In this document: one piece after another, positions 52,771 through 64,000 of the stretch
How the letters are laid out: each line of letters starts with the position of its first letter
How positions within the stretch are numbered: position 1 is the first letter of the stretch
From: an uncultured Pelagibacteraceae bacterium
Lineage (GTDB): Bacteria; Pseudomonadota; Alphaproteobacteria; Pelagibacterales; Pelagibacteraceae
Direction: 5' to 3'
Assembly: GCA_902551755.1 (NCBI GenBank)
Contig: CACDEB010000001.1
Location: 247,803-311,802 of the forward strand
DNA length: 64,000 nucleotides
Notes under the pieces: generated by a model
Seen by the model: the letters and a program-made list of their open reading frames with translations, nothing else
Told to the model about the DNA's origin: nothing
Database searches by the model: none
Made by a program: the position numbers and the translations under genes

Positions 52771-54531
52771 ATGACTATTTATACTGCACCCGTTGAAGAA
52801 ATGATGTTCCTCTTTGATAATCTTAAAGATAATCAAAGATATAAAGAAATAGAAAAATACAAAGAAATTAATTCGGAACTTGTTAAAGGAATTTTAGAGG
52901 AAGCAGCAAAAATAAACCAAGAGCTTATTTTACCATTAGCTAAAGCAGGAGATGAAAATCCTTGCGTGTATGAAAATGGTGTTGTGAGAACACCCCCAGG
53001 CTATAAAGAAGTCTATAAAAAGTTTATAGAAGATGGCTGGACTTCCCTTTCTTGTGACCCAAAATACGGTGGTCAAGGTATCCCAAAAACTGTAAGCACT
53101 TTTTTTGAGGAAATGCTGTCATCATCAAGTTTAGCATTTAAATTATACAGTGAACTTAGTATTGGCGCTTATAATTGTATACTTACTCATGCTGAGCAAA
53201 GCATAAAAGACAAATTTCTTCCAAAAATAGTAGAGGGAAAATGGAGCGGAACAATGTGCTTAACAGAACCACAGTGTGGAACCGATTTAGGCTTATTAAA
53301 AACAAAAGCAGTTCCAAAAGGCAATGGAACCTATGAAATAACTGGACAAAAAATTTTTATTACCTCTGGGGACCATGATTTAACGGAAAATATAATTCAT
53401 TTAGTTTTAGCAAGAACAACAGATGCACCAAAAGGAACAAAGGGAATAAGTTTATTTCTTGTACCAAAATTTGAGGTCAGTGACGATGGAGTTGTAGGTT
53501 CTAGAAACGGTGTCAGCACAAACTCAATTGAGAGCAAGATGGGAATTAAAGGTTCACCAACTTGTGTTCTAAATTTTGAAAATTCGAAAGGTATTATGAT
53601 TGGACCTGAAAACAAAGGTTTGAACTCCATGTTCACAATGATGAATTTAGAAAGAATTGTAGTTGGTGTACAAGGTTTAGGAATTGCTGAAACTGCTTAC
53701 CAAAACGCTGTTGCATATTCAAAAGAGAGAAAGCAAGGAAAAGCAAACAACAGTAAAAATGGAGAAACAGATTTAATTATCAAACATGCAGACATAAGAC
53801 GAAGTCTAATGAATATGAAATCAATTATTGAGGGCCAAAGATCTTTTGCCTTTTGGTTGTCACAGCAAATTGATGTAAGTTTATCTCACGATGATAAAGA
53901 TGTAAGAGGTGATGCATCAAATATGGTTGCATTGCTCACTCCAGTTATTAAATCATTTTTTACAGATAATGGTGTAGAAATTACCAATGATGCAATTCAG
54001 GTATTTGGCGGCTATGGTTATACAAAAGATCAAGGGATCGAACAATTATTTCGAGATAATAGAATAACACCAATATACGAAGGTACAAACTCTGTTCAGG
54101 CAATTGACCTTGTGTACCGAAAAATTTCTTCAGAAGGCATATTCGAAAACTTTATAAAATCAATGGATAATGAAATCAAAAATTATAAAAACGAAAAAAA
54201 TTTAGAAAGTTTTTTAAACATTTTTGAAAAATATAAAGAAATCTTGGTATCTTTTACGAAGTGGATGAGAGAAAAAATCAATTCAAATAAGGATGATGCA
54301 AGTGCAGCATGTAATGATTATTTAAAAGTATTAGGTTACACAGCACTAGCTTTTGCTTGGATTAAAACTTTAAAAATTAGTTTTGAAAAACAAAATTCAA
54401 ATAAAGAATTTTATGAAGATAAAATTAATACAGGAAAGTATTATTTTGAAAAAATTTTACCAAGAGCACAGTCTCATTATGTTGTTGGAACAAGTGGCAG
54501 CCACACAACCATGAATGCTAAATTTAATTAA
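52771..54531 (+). CDS. dmdC: Acyl-CoA dehydrogenase, DmdC type (3-methylmercaptopropionyl-CoA dehydrogenase)
   Basis: The 586-residue flavoprotein is longer than ordinary acyl-CoA dehydrogenases, as in the DmdC/long-chain group. It has TMCLTEPQCGTDLGLLKTKA, ITGQKIFITSGDHD, MNLERIVVGVQGLGIAE and the catalytic-glutamate region YGYTKDQGIEQLFRDNRITPIYEGTNSVQAIDLV. In the DMSP demethylation pathway DmdC oxidises methylmercaptopropionyl-CoA to methylthioacryloyl-CoA. The DmdB and DmdA genes in the same run support the assignment, although general fatty acid use cannot be ruled out. Its stop overlaps dmdB by 1 base. Confidence 0.88.
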   Translation: MTIYTAPVEEMMFLFDNLKDNQRYKEIEKYKEINSELVKGILEEAAKINQELILPLAKAGDENPCVYENGVVRTPPGYKEVYKKFIEDGWTSLSCDPKYGGQGIPKTVSTFFEEMLSSSSLAFKLYSELSIGAYNCILTHAEQSIKDKFLPKIVEGKWSGTMCLTEPQCGTDLGLLKTKAVPKGNGTYEITGQKIFITSGDHDLTENIIHLVLARTTDAPKGTKGISLFLVPKFEVSDDGVVGSRNGVSTNSIESKMGIKGSPTCVLNFENSKGIMIGPENKGLNSMFTMMNLERIVVGVQGLGIAETAYQNAVAYSKERKQGKANNSKNGETDLIIKHADIRRSLMNMKSIIEGQRSFAFWLSQQIDVSLSHDDKDVRGDASNMVALLTPVIKSFFTDNGVEITNDAIQVFGGYGYTKDQGIEQLFRDNRITPIYEGTNSVQAIDLVYRKISSEGIFENFIKSMDNEIKNYKNEKNLESFLNIFEKYKEILVSFTKWMREKINSNKDDASAACNDYLKVLGYTALAFAWIKTLKISFEKQNSNKEFYEDKINTGKYYFEKILPRAQSHYVVGTSGSHTTMNAKFN

Positions 54532-56159
54532 TGAACAAATATAATCAAAATTTAGATAAAAATAATGCTAATTTTGTACCTTTAACTCCTCTAAGTTTTC
54601 TTGAAAGAGCAAAAGATATATATCCAGATTATGAAGCACTAGTATACGAAAATCGTTCTTATACTTGGTCACAAATTTACAATCGCTGTATTAAGTTTGC
54701 TAGTGCATTAGAGAAGATTGGAATTAAGGAGGGTGATACTGTTTCAGTGATGGCGTTTAATACTCCTGAAATATTTGAGGCTCACTATTCTGTTCCAATG
54801 ACTGGAGCAGTTCTAAATACCATCAACACAAGATTAGACGCAAAAACAGTCTCTTATATTTTGGACCACGCTGAGGCAAAAGTTCTTATAGTCGATAGAC
54901 AACTTCATTCAGTAGTAAATAAAGCATTAGAAAATGTAAAATCTAAGCCTTTGATCATTGATATTCAAGACGATAACGCAGATCAGTCTTTGCTTAAAAA
55001 AATTGGTGATAAAGAATACGAAGATTTTTTGAATACAGGAGATGAAAATTATGTTTGGAAAAAACCAAAAGATGAATGGCAAGCAATTTCGTTGAGTTAT
55101 ACTTCAGGTACAACAGGCAATCCAAAAGGCGTAGTATATCACCATAGAGGTTCTTATCTTATGTCAACTGGAAGTGCAGTTGCATGGAACATGCCTAATA
55201 GATTAAATTTTTTAACAGTTGTTCCAATGTTTCACTGTAATGGATGGGGATACCCTTGGACAATTCCAATGTTAAATGGAAAAACTATATGTTTAAGAGC
55301 CATAGACATTAAAAAAATTTTTGAATTAATTGAAAAACATGACATCAGTCACTTTGGTGGCGCACCAATAGTTCTTAATATGATTACAGGTGCTTCAGAA
55401 TCTGAAAGAAAAAAGCTAAAGAAAAAAGTTTTTGTTTTAACCGCTGGTGCTCCACCACCAAGTATAATTTTTAAAAAGATGGAAAATTTAGGTTTTGAAG
55501 TTATGCATGTTTATGGATTAACTGAAACTTATGGTCATATTTTACAGTGCGCGTGGAATGACGAATGGAATTCATTTGATGATGACAAAAAAAATGAAAT
55601 CAAAGCTAGACAAGGTGTTAGATATCCAAATACAGAAGATACAAAAGTAATAGATCCAGAAACTATGAAACCTGTGCCAAGAGATGGCAAAACAATTGGA
55701 GAAATTATGATTAAAGGAAACATCGTGATGAAAGGTTATTTTAAAGATAAAGATGCAACTGATAAAGCTATGGCTCATGGCTGGTTTCATTCTGGGGATT
55801 TAGCTGTAGTACACCCGGATGGTTACATAAAGATCAAAGATAGATCAAAAGATATAATAATTTCTGGTGGTGAGAACATATCTTCTATTGAAATAGAGAA
55901 TACTTTAGCCAAACACCCTAGTGTTTCAATAGCAGCAGTTGTTGCTAAACCAGATGAAAAATGGGGCGAAGTACCATGTGCTTTTATTGAAAAAGCAAAG
56001 GATAAAGAAACAACTGAGAAGGAACTTATAGATTTTTGTAGAGAAACATTAGCAGGCTTCAAAATTCCAAAAAAGATTGCATTTTGTGAATTGCCAAAAA
56101 CTTCAACAGGAAAAATTCAGAAATTTGAGTTAAGAAAAAAGGCCAAGGAATTAACTTGA
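54531..56159 (+). CDS. dmdB: Acyl-CoA synthetase, DmdB type (methylmercaptopropionate-CoA ligase)
   Basis: The 542-residue AMP-forming ligase has LSYTSGTTGNPKGVVYHHRG (phosphate loop), FHCNGWGYPWTIPM, VYGLTETYGH and GWFHSGDLAVVHPDGYIKIKDRSKDIIISGGENISSIE, then the C-terminal KTSTGKIQKFELR with the catalytic lysine. In the dmd pathway it activates methylmercaptopropionate. The family also covers medium-chain acids, so context gives the specific call. The stop overlaps the hydrolase start region by 4 bases. Confidence 0.9.
   Translation: MNKYNQNLDKNNANFVPLTPLSFLERAKDIYPDYEALVYENRSYTWSQIYNRCIKFASALEKIGIKEGDTVSVMAFNTPEIFEAHYSVPMTGAVLNTINTRLDAKTVSYILDHAEAKVLIVDRQLHSVVNKALENVKSKPLIIDIQDDNADQSLLKKIGDKEYEDFLNTGDENYVWKKPKDEWQAISLSYTSGTTGNPKGVVYHHRGSYLMSTGSAVAWNMPNRLNFLTVVPMFHCNGWGYPWTIPMLNGKTICLRAIDIKKIFELIEKHDISHFGGAPIVLNMITGASESERKKLKKKVFVLTAGAPPPSIIFKKMENLGFEVMHVYGLTETYGHILQCAWNDEWNSFDDDKKNEIKARQGVRYPNTEDTKVIDPETMKPVPRDGKTIGEIMIKGNIVMKGYFKDKDATDKAMAHGWFHSGDLAVVHPDGYIKIKDRSKDIIISGGENISSIEIENTLAKHPSVSIAAVVAKPDEKWGEVPCAFIEKAKDKETTEKELIDFCRETLAGFKIPKKIAFCELPKTSTGKIQKFELRKKAKELT
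56145..56149 (+). promoter_or_regulatory. Ribosome binding site deciding the hydrolase TTG start
   Basis: AAGGA at 56145-56149 inside the end of dmdB lies six bases before TTG at 56156. No ATG appears in the first part of the hydrolase frame that would leave the core intact, so this site supports the TTG start. Confidence 0.55.
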
Positions 56160-56932
56160 ATTTTGAAATAGATAAGAAGCAGGTATTTGCGTCTACAGCA
56201 GGGAAAGATTTTGATCAAGCAAAGCAAACAGTCTTTCTTTTGCATGGAAGTGGTTTATCTCACATTGTGTGGTCTCTTACCGAACAATTTTTATCTAACA
56301 AAGATCTAAATATTTTATCTTTAGATTTACCTGGTCATGGAAATTCAGAAGGTCCTTGTATTGACTCAATTGAAAAAATTGCAGATTGGATTGAAAGTGT
56401 AAGACTTTTTTTAAAAACTGAGAAGGTTTCAATAGTAGGACATTCACAAGGATGTTTAGAGGCTTTAGAATATGGTTCTCGTTTTAAAAAAAGTACACAC
56501 AAATTAGTTTTTTTAGCTGGTTCATATAAAATGCCAGTGAACCAAGATTTAATTGATCTCGCAGACTCCGGAGATAAAAAAGCTGTACATTTAATGATGA
56601 AATGGGGTTATGAAGGTTCAAGGAAATTTATAGGAGGTAACCCTGTTGAAAAAATTATAAATTCATCAAGAGAGGTTAAAGAAATATTAGCCACAGACTT
56701 AAAAGCTTGCAATAACTATAAAAATGGCAAAGAAGCCTCTGCAGCAATTGACTGTCCAACTTTACTAATTTTTGGGGCCCTTGATAAAATGGTTCCCTCT
56801 GAGAATGGAAAAAAATTCGCAAATTTAATTAAAAATTCAGAGACCCAAATAATTAATGAGTGCGGACATATGATTATGTTTGAAAAAGCTTTTGAAATGA
56901 GAGAAAAGGTAGCAGAATTTTTAAAAAAATGA
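56156..56932 (+). CDS. Alpha/beta hydrolase in the dmd operon
   Basis: The 258-residue protein has the alpha/beta hydrolase fold: [14 protein letters not shown] (oxyanion), [11 protein letters not shown], the nucleophile elbow [28 protein letters not shown] (Asp) and [11 protein letters not shown] (His). The full Ser-Asp-His triad is therefore visible. It has no signal peptide. Its start overlaps dmdB and its stop overlaps dmdA by 4 bases, so it is fixed within the DMSP operon. It is not a crotonase and thus not DmdD. Its substrate is not known; a thioester or an ester from the methylthio pathway is one inference. Confidence 0.85.
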   Translation: MNFEIDKKQVFASTAGKDFDQAKQTVFLLHGSGLSHIVWSLTEQFLSNKDLNILSLDLPGHGNSEGPCIDSIEKIADWIESVRLFLKTEKVSIVGHSQGCLEALEYGSRFKKSTHKLVFLAGSYKMPVNQDLIDLADSGDKKAVHLMMKWGYEGSRKFIGGNPVEKIINSSREVKEILATDLKACNNYKNGKEASAAIDCPTLLIFGALDKMVPSENGKKFANLIKNSETQIINECGHMIMFEKAFEMREKVAEFLKK

Positions 56933-58038
56933 AAAATTTTCCAATTATAAGATCACGAAGACTTAGAAGTACACCTTACACAGAAAGAATAGAAGCACAT
57001 GGTGTAAGCGGATATACAGTCTATAATCATATGTTATTACCAGTATCCTTCAAATCTATTGAAGATGACTATAATCATTTAAAAAAATATGTTCAAGTTT
57101 GGGATGTTGCTGCAGAAAGACAAGTAGAAATATCAGGTAAAGACTCAGCAGAACTTGTCCAATTAATGACATGTAGAGATTTGTCAAAATCTAAAATTGG
57201 AAAATGTTACTACGCTCCATTAATTGATCATGAAGGACGTTTAGTAAATGATCCAGTAATAAACAAATTGGAAAATGATAGATGGTGGCTTTCGATTGCT
57301 GATTCTGATGTTATTTTTTTTGCAAAAGGCTTAGCCGCAGGACACAATTTTGACGTCAAAATTCATGAGCCGAATGTTAATATACTTGCAATTCAAGGCC
57401 CTCTTTCAGATGACCTAATGGCTAAATTGTTTGGTGATGAAATAAGACAACTAAAATTTTTCAATTTTAATTACTTTGAATTTAAACAAGATAAATACTT
57501 TATAGCAAGATCTGGTTGGTCAAAACAAGGAGGATTTGAGGTATACGTTGAAAATGATTCTGCTGGTCAAAAATTATATGATAGCTTATTTGAATACGGC
57601 AAAGACCTTAATGTTAAAGCCGGTTGCCCAAATTTAATTGAAAGAATTGAGTCAGCGCTTTTATCTTATGGAAACGATTTTGATAATGGAGATAATCCAT
57701 TTGAAGCAAATTTCGATAAGTATATAAACTTAGATACCGATATTAAGTTTCTAGGAAAAGAAAAATTAAAAAAAATTAAAAAAGATGGAGTGTCTAGAAA
57801 ATTAATGGGTGTTAAAATTGATCATAACAAAATCAATATGAGCAAAGAAAAGGAATTGTTCGATGAAAAGAATAATATTGTTGGATATTTAAGATCAGCT
57901 GCTTATTCGCCAAATTTTAAAAAGATTATTGGTATTGCTATGATTAATAAACCTTATTGGGATGGCAAACATCAATTTAAGATCGAAATTAACGATAAAA
58001 CATATTTAGGAACAGTTTGCGATTTACCCTTCATCTAG
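56929..58038 (+). CDS. dmdA: Dimethylsulfoniopropionate (DMSP) demethylase DmdA
   Basis: DmdA moves a methyl group from DMSP to tetrahydrofolate, giving methylmercaptopropionate and 5-methyl-THF. The 369-residue GcvT-like protein matches what I recall of the Pelagibacter DmdA, including the opening [41 protein letters not shown], the [17 protein letters not shown] region, [20 protein letters not shown] and the ending VCDLPFI. Its length equals that of the known enzyme. A general glycine cleavage T-protein would differ strongly in the N-terminal part. It is last in the dmdC-dmdB-hydrolase-dmdA run. Confidence 0.96.
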   Translation: MKNFPIIRSRRLRSTPYTERIEAHGVSGYTVYNHMLLPVSFKSIEDDYNHLKKYVQVWDVAAERQVEISGKDSAELVQLMTCRDLSKSKIGKCYYAPLIDHEGRLVNDPVINKLENDRWWLSIADSDVIFFAKGLAAGHNFDVKIHEPNVNILAIQGPLSDDLMAKLFGDEIRQLKFFNFNYFEFKQDKYFIARSGWSKQGGFEVYVENDSAGQKLYDSLFEYGKDLNVKAGCPNLIERIESALLSYGNDFDNGDNPFEANFDKYINLDTDIKFLGKEKLKKIKKDGVSRKLMGVKIDHNKINMSKEKELFDEKNNIVGYLRSAAYSPNFKKIIGIAMINKPYWDGKHQFKIEINDKTYLGTVCDLPFI

Positions 58039-58053
58039 TATAAGTAAAACATC

Positions 58054-59046
58054 ATGAATATTGCGATTGTAGGTGCCACAGGAAATGTTGGTAGGAAAAT
58101 AATTGAAGTTTTACATAATAAAAAAATTTCGATTGATAATTTATATTTTATAGCGTCGTCTAATAGCGCAGGATCTACTCTTAAATTTGGTGATAAAGAA
58201 ATCAAAGTTGAAAATTTGGAAAATTTTGATTTTTCAAAAGTGAATATTTCTTTTTTTTCAGCTGGAAAAACAATCTCTGAAAAATATGTTCCTCTAGCAG
58301 CAAAACATTCAGTTGTAATTGATAACTCAAGTTTTTTCAGAATGGACCCTGATGTACCTTTGATAGTTCCTCAAGTTAATAAAGACCATTTAAAAAACAT
58401 TAAAAAAAATATAATTGCAAATCCTAATTGTTCAACTGCACAGCTAGTCATTGTTTTAAAATCACTTAATGATAATTTCAAAATTAAAAGAATAGTGATT
58501 TCCACTTATCAGTCTACCTCTGGAGCTGGAAAAAAACCTATGGATGAGTTAATTGATCAAACAAAATCGATATTGAATAATAAAAGTTTTGAGGTAAAAA
58601 ATTTTACAAAACAAATAGCGTTTAATGCAATACCTCATATAGATAGTTTTTCTGACGATGGTTACACCAAAGAAGAACTAAAAATGATTAAAGAAACTAA
58701 TAAAATATTAGGTACTAAAATTGATATTACTGCAACATGTGTAAGAATTCCTGTTCTCGTTTCACATGCAGAGTCAGTAAATATTGAATTTGAAAATGAT
58801 TTCTCTATTAAAAAAGTAAAAGAATTATTAAATACTGCAGAGGGCTGTAAAGTAGTCGATGAGAATTCTGATGGTGGTTATATCACACCAGTAGATGCAG
58901 AGGGTAAAAACGAGACTTTTATTTCAAGAATTAGAAAAGATAATAGTAAGAAAAATTCTTTAAATATGTGGATTGTTTCTGACAATTTATTGAGGGGCGC
59001 AGCTTTAAATGCTGTTGAAATTGCTGAAGCTTATATTAAAAGATAA
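58054..59046 (+). CDS. asd: Aspartate-semialdehyde dehydrogenase
   Basis: Asd reduces aspartyl phosphate for lysine, threonine and methionine synthesis. The 330-residue protein has the NADP loop VGATGNVGRKIIEVL, the active-site cysteine in ANPNCSTAQLV (about residue 130), YQSTSGAGKKPMDEL and RIPVLVSHAESVN (catalytic His). It follows dmdA by 15 bases and precedes sdhC by 2 bases. dapF, also in the lysine path, is elsewhere in the window. Confidence 0.97.
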   Translation: MNIAIVGATGNVGRKIIEVLHNKKISIDNLYFIASSNSAGSTLKFGDKEIKVENLENFDFSKVNISFFSAGKTISEKYVPLAAKHSVVIDNSSFFRMDPDVPLIVPQVNKDHLKNIKKNIIANPNCSTAQLVIVLKSLNDNFKIKRIVISTYQSTSGAGKKPMDELIDQTKSILNNKSFEVKNFTKQIAFNAIPHIDSFSDDGYTKEELKMIKETNKILGTKIDITATCVRIPVLVSHAESVNIEFENDFSIKKVKELLNTAEGCKVVDENSDGGYITPVDAEGKNETFISRIRKDNSKKNSLNMWIVSDNLLRGAALNAVEIAEAYIKR

Positions 59047-59048
59047 AT

Positions 59049-59435
59049 ATGAAAGAAAACAATCCATTATCTCCTCATATTCAGATATACAATTGGCATG
59101 TGTCATCCCTTGTGTCTATTTCACATAGGATCACAGGTATTTTAAATTATTTTTTGTTAATTTTTATTTGTATTTGGGCTGGAAGTATATTTTTTGGTGA
59201 AGACGCATATGATATTTTCAAACTATTTTTAAATTCATTATTAGGAAAATTTTTTGTCATAGGTTTTATTTGGTCTTACCTTTTTCAAATTTTGAGTGAA
59301 ATAAGACATTGGTTTTGGGATGTTGGTTTAGGTTTTGAATTAAAAACTTCAAAAATAACAGGACTCTTAGTTATTTTTGGTTCTTTTCTATTAACAATAT
59401 TAATATATTCTTCTAGGGGTTTTTTACAATTATGA
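59049..59435 (+). CDS. sdhC: Succinate dehydrogenase cytochrome b556 subunit
   Basis: The 128-residue protein has the SdhC pattern SPHIQIYNWHVSSLVSISHRITGILN with the SHRxTG motif, three membrane segments and the conserved IRHWFWDVG segment containing a heme-ligand-type histidine. It anchors SdhAB in the membrane and binds ubiquinone. Overlaps sdhD by 4 bases. Confidence 0.95.
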   Translation: MKENNPLSPHIQIYNWHVSSLVSISHRITGILNYFLLIFICIWAGSIFFGEDAYDIFKLFLNSLLGKFFVIGFIWSYLFQILSEIRHWFWDVGLGFELKTSKITGLLVIFGSFLLTILIYSSRGFLQL

Positions 59436-59755
59436 TTAAAGCAACAAAGAAATGGCTTTTTTTAAAAATATCTTCTTTAGTAATGGTGCCTCTAATGCTG
59501 TGGTTCTTAGTGAATTTTGTTTCACTTTATGATTCTAGCTATAATGAAATCTTAGCTTTTTTATCTTCCCAACCTTCAAAATTATTTTTTTCTTTATTCC
59601 TTGTCTCAATGTTTTTTTATTCTGCTTTGAGCATAAGTGAAGTCTTTGAGGACTATATTCACGTAGAGAGCACAAAAAAGCTTCTAAATATTGGTGTTTT
59701 TTTGTCATCTTTGATTATTCCATTATTTACAATAATACTTATATCTAACTTATAA
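59432..59755 (+). CDS. sdhD: Succinate dehydrogenase membrane anchor subunit
   Basis: This 107-residue protein has three membrane segments and a mid-region VFEDYIHVESTKKL, matching the conserved SdhD 'DY...' part that faces the quinone and heme sites. The sequence is divergent as usual, but the position between sdhC and sdhA makes the call firm. Confidence 0.92.
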   Translation: MIKATKKWLFLKISSLVMVPLMLWFLVNFVSLYDSSYNEILAFLSSQPSKLFFSLFLVSMFFYSALSISEVFEDYIHVESTKKLLNIGVFLSSLIIPLFTIILISNL

Positions 59756-59758
59756 AAT

Positions 59759-61534
59759 ATGAAATCTTACAAAATTATCGACCACGAATATGATGTAGTT
59801 GTTTTAGGTGCAGGAGGCTCAGGTTTAAGAGCTGCGGTTGGATTAAGCGAAGCAGGATTAAAAACGGCATGTGTATCTAAAGTTTTTCCAACAAGAAGCC
59901 ACACTTCTGCAGCACAAGGTGGTATCTCTGCAGCCTTAGGTAATATGGGTGAAGATGATTGGAGATGGCATATGTACGATACTGTTAAAGGTTCAGATTG
60001 GTTAGGTGATCAAGATTGTATCGAGTATTTGTGTAAAGAAGCTCCAAGAGCAGTTTTAGAATTAGAAAAATATGGTGTTCCTTTCAGCAGGACTGAAGAT
60101 GGAAAAATATATCAGCGTCCTTTTGGAGGAATGACCAAGAACTACGGTAATGAGCCCGTTCAAAGAACTTGTGCTGCTGCAGATAGAACTGGCCATGCCA
60201 TTCTGCACACTTTATATGGTCAGGCTTTAAAACATAATACAGAATTTTTCATCGAGTATTTTGCATTGGATCTTTTAATGAAAGATGGCCAGTGCAAAGG
60301 TTTAATTGCTTGGAATTTAAATGATGGAACTATACATAGATTCAGATCGCACATAACAATAATTGCAACAGGTGGTTACGGAAAGGTTTATTACTCTGCA
60401 ACCTCAGCTCATACATGTACAGGAGACGGAAATGCAATGGTACTTAGAGCAGGATTGCCTTTACAAGACATGGAGTTTGTCCAATTTCATCCAACAGGAA
60501 TTTACGGTCATGGAACTTTAATTTCAGAAGGTGTAAGGGGCGAAGGAGGTTACTTAGTAAATTCTAAAGGTGAAAGATTTATGGAAAGATATGCTCCAAA
60601 AGCTAAAGATCTCGCTTCAAGAGATGTGGTAAGCAGATCGATAGCAGTTGAAATTAATGAAGGAAGAGGTGTTGGAAAAGAAAAAGATCATGTACATTTA
60701 CACTTAAACCATTTAGATCCAAAAGTTATAGAAGAAAGATTGCCAGGTATATCAGAGTCTTCAAGATTATTTGCTAATGTAGATGTAACAAAAGAACCTA
60801 TACCAGTAGTTCCAACTGTTCACTATAATATGGGAGGTATTCCTACAAATTATAAAGCTGAAGTTTTAACTTTAAACGGATCAGAAAAAACCGTTCCAGG
60901 GTTGATGGCGATTGGTGAGGCAGCCTGTGTGTCAGTTCACGGAGCTAACAGACTTGGATCAAATTCTTTAATTGATTTAGTGGTTTTTGGAAGAGCTGCT
61001 GCAAAACGAGCAGCGGAATTGGTAAAACCAGGGACACCACATGAAGAAATCTCGCAATCTGAGACTGACAAATGCCTAGAGAGATTTGATAGACTAAGAA
61101 ATGCATCTGGATCAAATAGTACTGCAGATTTAAGATTAGCAATGCAAAAAACAATGCAGTCTAAGTGTGCTGTTTTCAGAACTGAAAAAACTTTAAAAGA
61201 AGGTATAAATGAAATTAGAAAGCCTTTTGAAGGCATGGATGACCTTTCGGTAAAAGACAAGTCTCTTATTTTTAATACGGATTTAGTAGAGACATTAGAA
61301 TTCGATAATTTAATTAGACAGGCGATAACAACAATGGATTCTGCTTATCATAGGAAAGAAAGCAGAGGTGCTCACGCTAGGGAAGATTTTCCAAAACGTA
61401 ACGACGAAAAATTCATGCAGCATACATTATCATGGTGTGATGGTAAAAAGACTAAAATTGACTATAGACCTGTTCACAGATCAACGCTTTCAAATGATGT
61501 TCAATACTTTCCACCACAAGAAAGAGTTTATTGA
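59759..61534 (+). CDS. sdhA: Succinate dehydrogenase flavoprotein subunit
   Basis: SdhA oxidises succinate to fumarate with covalently bound FAD. The 591-residue protein has [19 protein letters not shown], the FAD-attachment histidine in [45 protein letters not shown] and the catalytic [11 protein letters not shown] and [13 protein letters not shown] segments. It overlaps sdhB by 1 base (TGATG). Confidence 0.98.
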   Translation: MKSYKIIDHEYDVVVLGAGGSGLRAAVGLSEAGLKTACVSKVFPTRSHTSAAQGGISAALGNMGEDDWRWHMYDTVKGSDWLGDQDCIEYLCKEAPRAVLELEKYGVPFSRTEDGKIYQRPFGGMTKNYGNEPVQRTCAAADRTGHAILHTLYGQALKHNTEFFIEYFALDLLMKDGQCKGLIAWNLNDGTIHRFRSHITIIATGGYGKVYYSATSAHTCTGDGNAMVLRAGLPLQDMEFVQFHPTGIYGHGTLISEGVRGEGGYLVNSKGERFMERYAPKAKDLASRDVVSRSIAVEINEGRGVGKEKDHVHLHLNHLDPKVIEERLPGISESSRLFANVDVTKEPIPVVPTVHYNMGGIPTNYKAEVLTLNGSEKTVPGLMAIGEAACVSVHGANRLGSNSLIDLVVFGRAAAKRAAELVKPGTPHEEISQSETDKCLERFDRLRNASGSNSTADLRLAMQKTMQSKCAVFRTEKTLKEGINEIRKPFEGMDDLSVKDKSLIFNTDLVETLEFDNLIRQAITTMDSAYHRKESRGAHAREDFPKRNDEKFMQHTLSWCDGKKTKIDYRPVHRSTLSNDVQYFPPQERVY

Positions 61535-62304
61535 TGGTACAAATAAACTTACCACAAAATTCCAAAGTTGAAAAAGGTAAGTATTTTAAAGATAAGACTG
61601 GCTCAAAAAACATTCGTAAAGTAAATATTTATAGATGGGATCCTTCTACCGGAGAAAATCCAAGGATTGATACTTACGAAGTAGACATGGATAATTGTCC
61701 TTCGAAAGTTTTAGATCTATTAAATAAAATTAAAAATGAGATAGATCCATCGATTGCCTACAGAAGGTCTTGTGCACATGGAGTATGCGGTTCTTGTGCT
61801 ATGAATATGGATGGTAAAAACGGATTAGCTTGTACGAAGCCACACTCAGAAATTAAAGGAGATATTAATATTTATCCATTACCACATTTGAAAGTTTTAA
61901 AAGACTTAATAGGTGATCTCAGTACTTTATACAAACAATATGAGTCTGTTGAACCTTGGTTAAAGACAACCTCAAAAACTGAAAAAGAGAATATTCAATC
62001 CAAGGAAGATAGAGCAAAACTAGATGGGCTTTACGAGTGTATAATGTGTGCATGCTGCTCAACATCTTGTCCAAGTTATTGGTGGAACGGTGATAAATAT
62101 TTAGGCCCTGCCGTTCTTTTACAGGCTTACAGATGGATAATTGATTCAAGAGACGAAGACAGAAAAGAGAGATTAAAAAAAGTTGCAGATGAACTAAAGT
62201 TATATAGGTGCCATACTATTATGAATTGTACTAATGCTTGCCCCAAAGGTTTAAATCCAGCAAAAGCAATAGCCTCAATTAAGAAAATGCTTGCAACTAG
62301 CTAA
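61534..62304 (+). CDS. sdhB: Succinate dehydrogenase iron-sulfur subunit
   Basis: The 256-residue SdhB has the 2Fe-2S motif [13 protein letters not shown] with the later C in GLACT, the 4Fe-4S motif [15 protein letters not shown] and the 3Fe-4S-type [15 protein letters not shown]. It passes electrons from FAD to ubiquinone. I chose ATG at 61534, overlapping the sdhA stop by one base, over the preceding TTG. Confidence 0.98.
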   Translation: MVQINLPQNSKVEKGKYFKDKTGSKNIRKVNIYRWDPSTGENPRIDTYEVDMDNCPSKVLDLLNKIKNEIDPSIAYRRSCAHGVCGSCAMNMDGKNGLACTKPHSEIKGDINIYPLPHLKVLKDLIGDLSTLYKQYESVEPWLKTTSKTEKENIQSKEDRAKLDGLYECIMCACCSTSCPSYWWNGDKYLGPAVLLQAYRWIIDSRDEDRKERLKKVADELKLYRCHTIMNCTNACPKGLNPAKAIASIKKMLATS

Positions 62305-62328
62305 TTACTTAATTAAATAATTTCGCCG

Positions 62329-64000
<1,672 letters not shown>

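Overview
This window looks like a chromosomal segment of a SAR11-type alphaproteobacterium (Candidatus Pelagibacter or a close relative). The evidence is strongly A+T-rich coding DNA, spacers of a few bases and many stop/start overlaps, lysine-rich proteins, a DMSP demethylase (DmdA) of the Pelagibacter type, and typical alphaproteobacterial neighbours (DUF2794, EVE protein, tsaD divergent from hemC, heparinase-family gene beside purH, ccmCDEFGH). No transposase, integrase, phage gene, CRISPR array or rRNA is visible. One tRNA (Gly, anticodon GCC) is present. No stretch of more than about 165 bases lacks a gene. Both ends cut genes: ftsK on the left (minus strand) and mdh on the right (plus strand).

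Layout. 1-7.5 kb: partial ftsK, a UbiH-like monooxygenase, a Lon-substrate-binding-domain protein, tRNA-Gly, a pterin dehydratase, and a minus-strand rpe/heparinase-like/purH operon. 7.5-14.4 kb: a two-part sodium:solute symporter (DUF4212 plus SSS) near acetyl-CoA synthetase, then EVE protein and tsaD. 14.4-18.2 kb: hemC, hemD, an MscS channel, a YggT protein and folD. 18.2-23.8 kb: a TPR/SPINDLY-type glycosyltransferase, then a light/repair island with an SDR, a (6-4)-photolyase-like protein, a DCC protein, a tiny DUF2256 protein and a second photolyase of unusual domain order. 23.8-28.7 kb: argG, an IalB-like protein, an aldo/keto reductase, a Bax-inhibitor-like protein, DUF2794, yciB and hspQ. 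28.8-32.9 kb: cytochrome c maturation genes ccmCDEFGH. 33.4-44.7 kb: a 2-hydroxyacid/2-oxoacid block with an FMN hydroxyacid oxidase, an aminotransferase, a GlcD-like oxidase, a hydroxyacid reductase, a TRAP transporter (P, Q, M) and an amidase, followed by small membrane and exporter genes. 44.7-52.7 kb: ftsY-dapF facing ffh-rpsP-trmD-rplS, then leuCDB. 52.8-58 kb: the DMSP demethylation operon dmdC-dmdB-hydrolase-dmdA. 58-64 kb: asd, sdhCDAB, an mmsA-type aldehyde dehydrogenase and the start of mdh.

How the genes fit together. The window joins central metabolism (TCA cycle, heme, purine and leucine synthesis) to uptake and oxidation of small marine organic compounds: acetate-like acids, hydroxy/oxo acids and DMSP. 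DmdA, DmdB and DmdC would convert DMSP to methylmercaptopropionate and on to methylthioacryloyl-CoA. No DmdD is visible; a hydrolase sits inside the operon instead.

The observations I would follow first are: a G+C-rich folded leader before ffh whose upstream arm is complementary to the ribosome binding site; the unassigned hydrolase locked between dmdB and dmdA; a photolyase that has its FAD domain first and an unassigned domain after it; an acetyl-CoA synthetase with a roughly 50-residue polylysine/arginine N-terminal tail; an EF-hand-like loop in the SSS symporter; and an unassigned inverted-repeat RNA candidate before ccmC. All statements come from reading the sequence; no database search or folding program was run.
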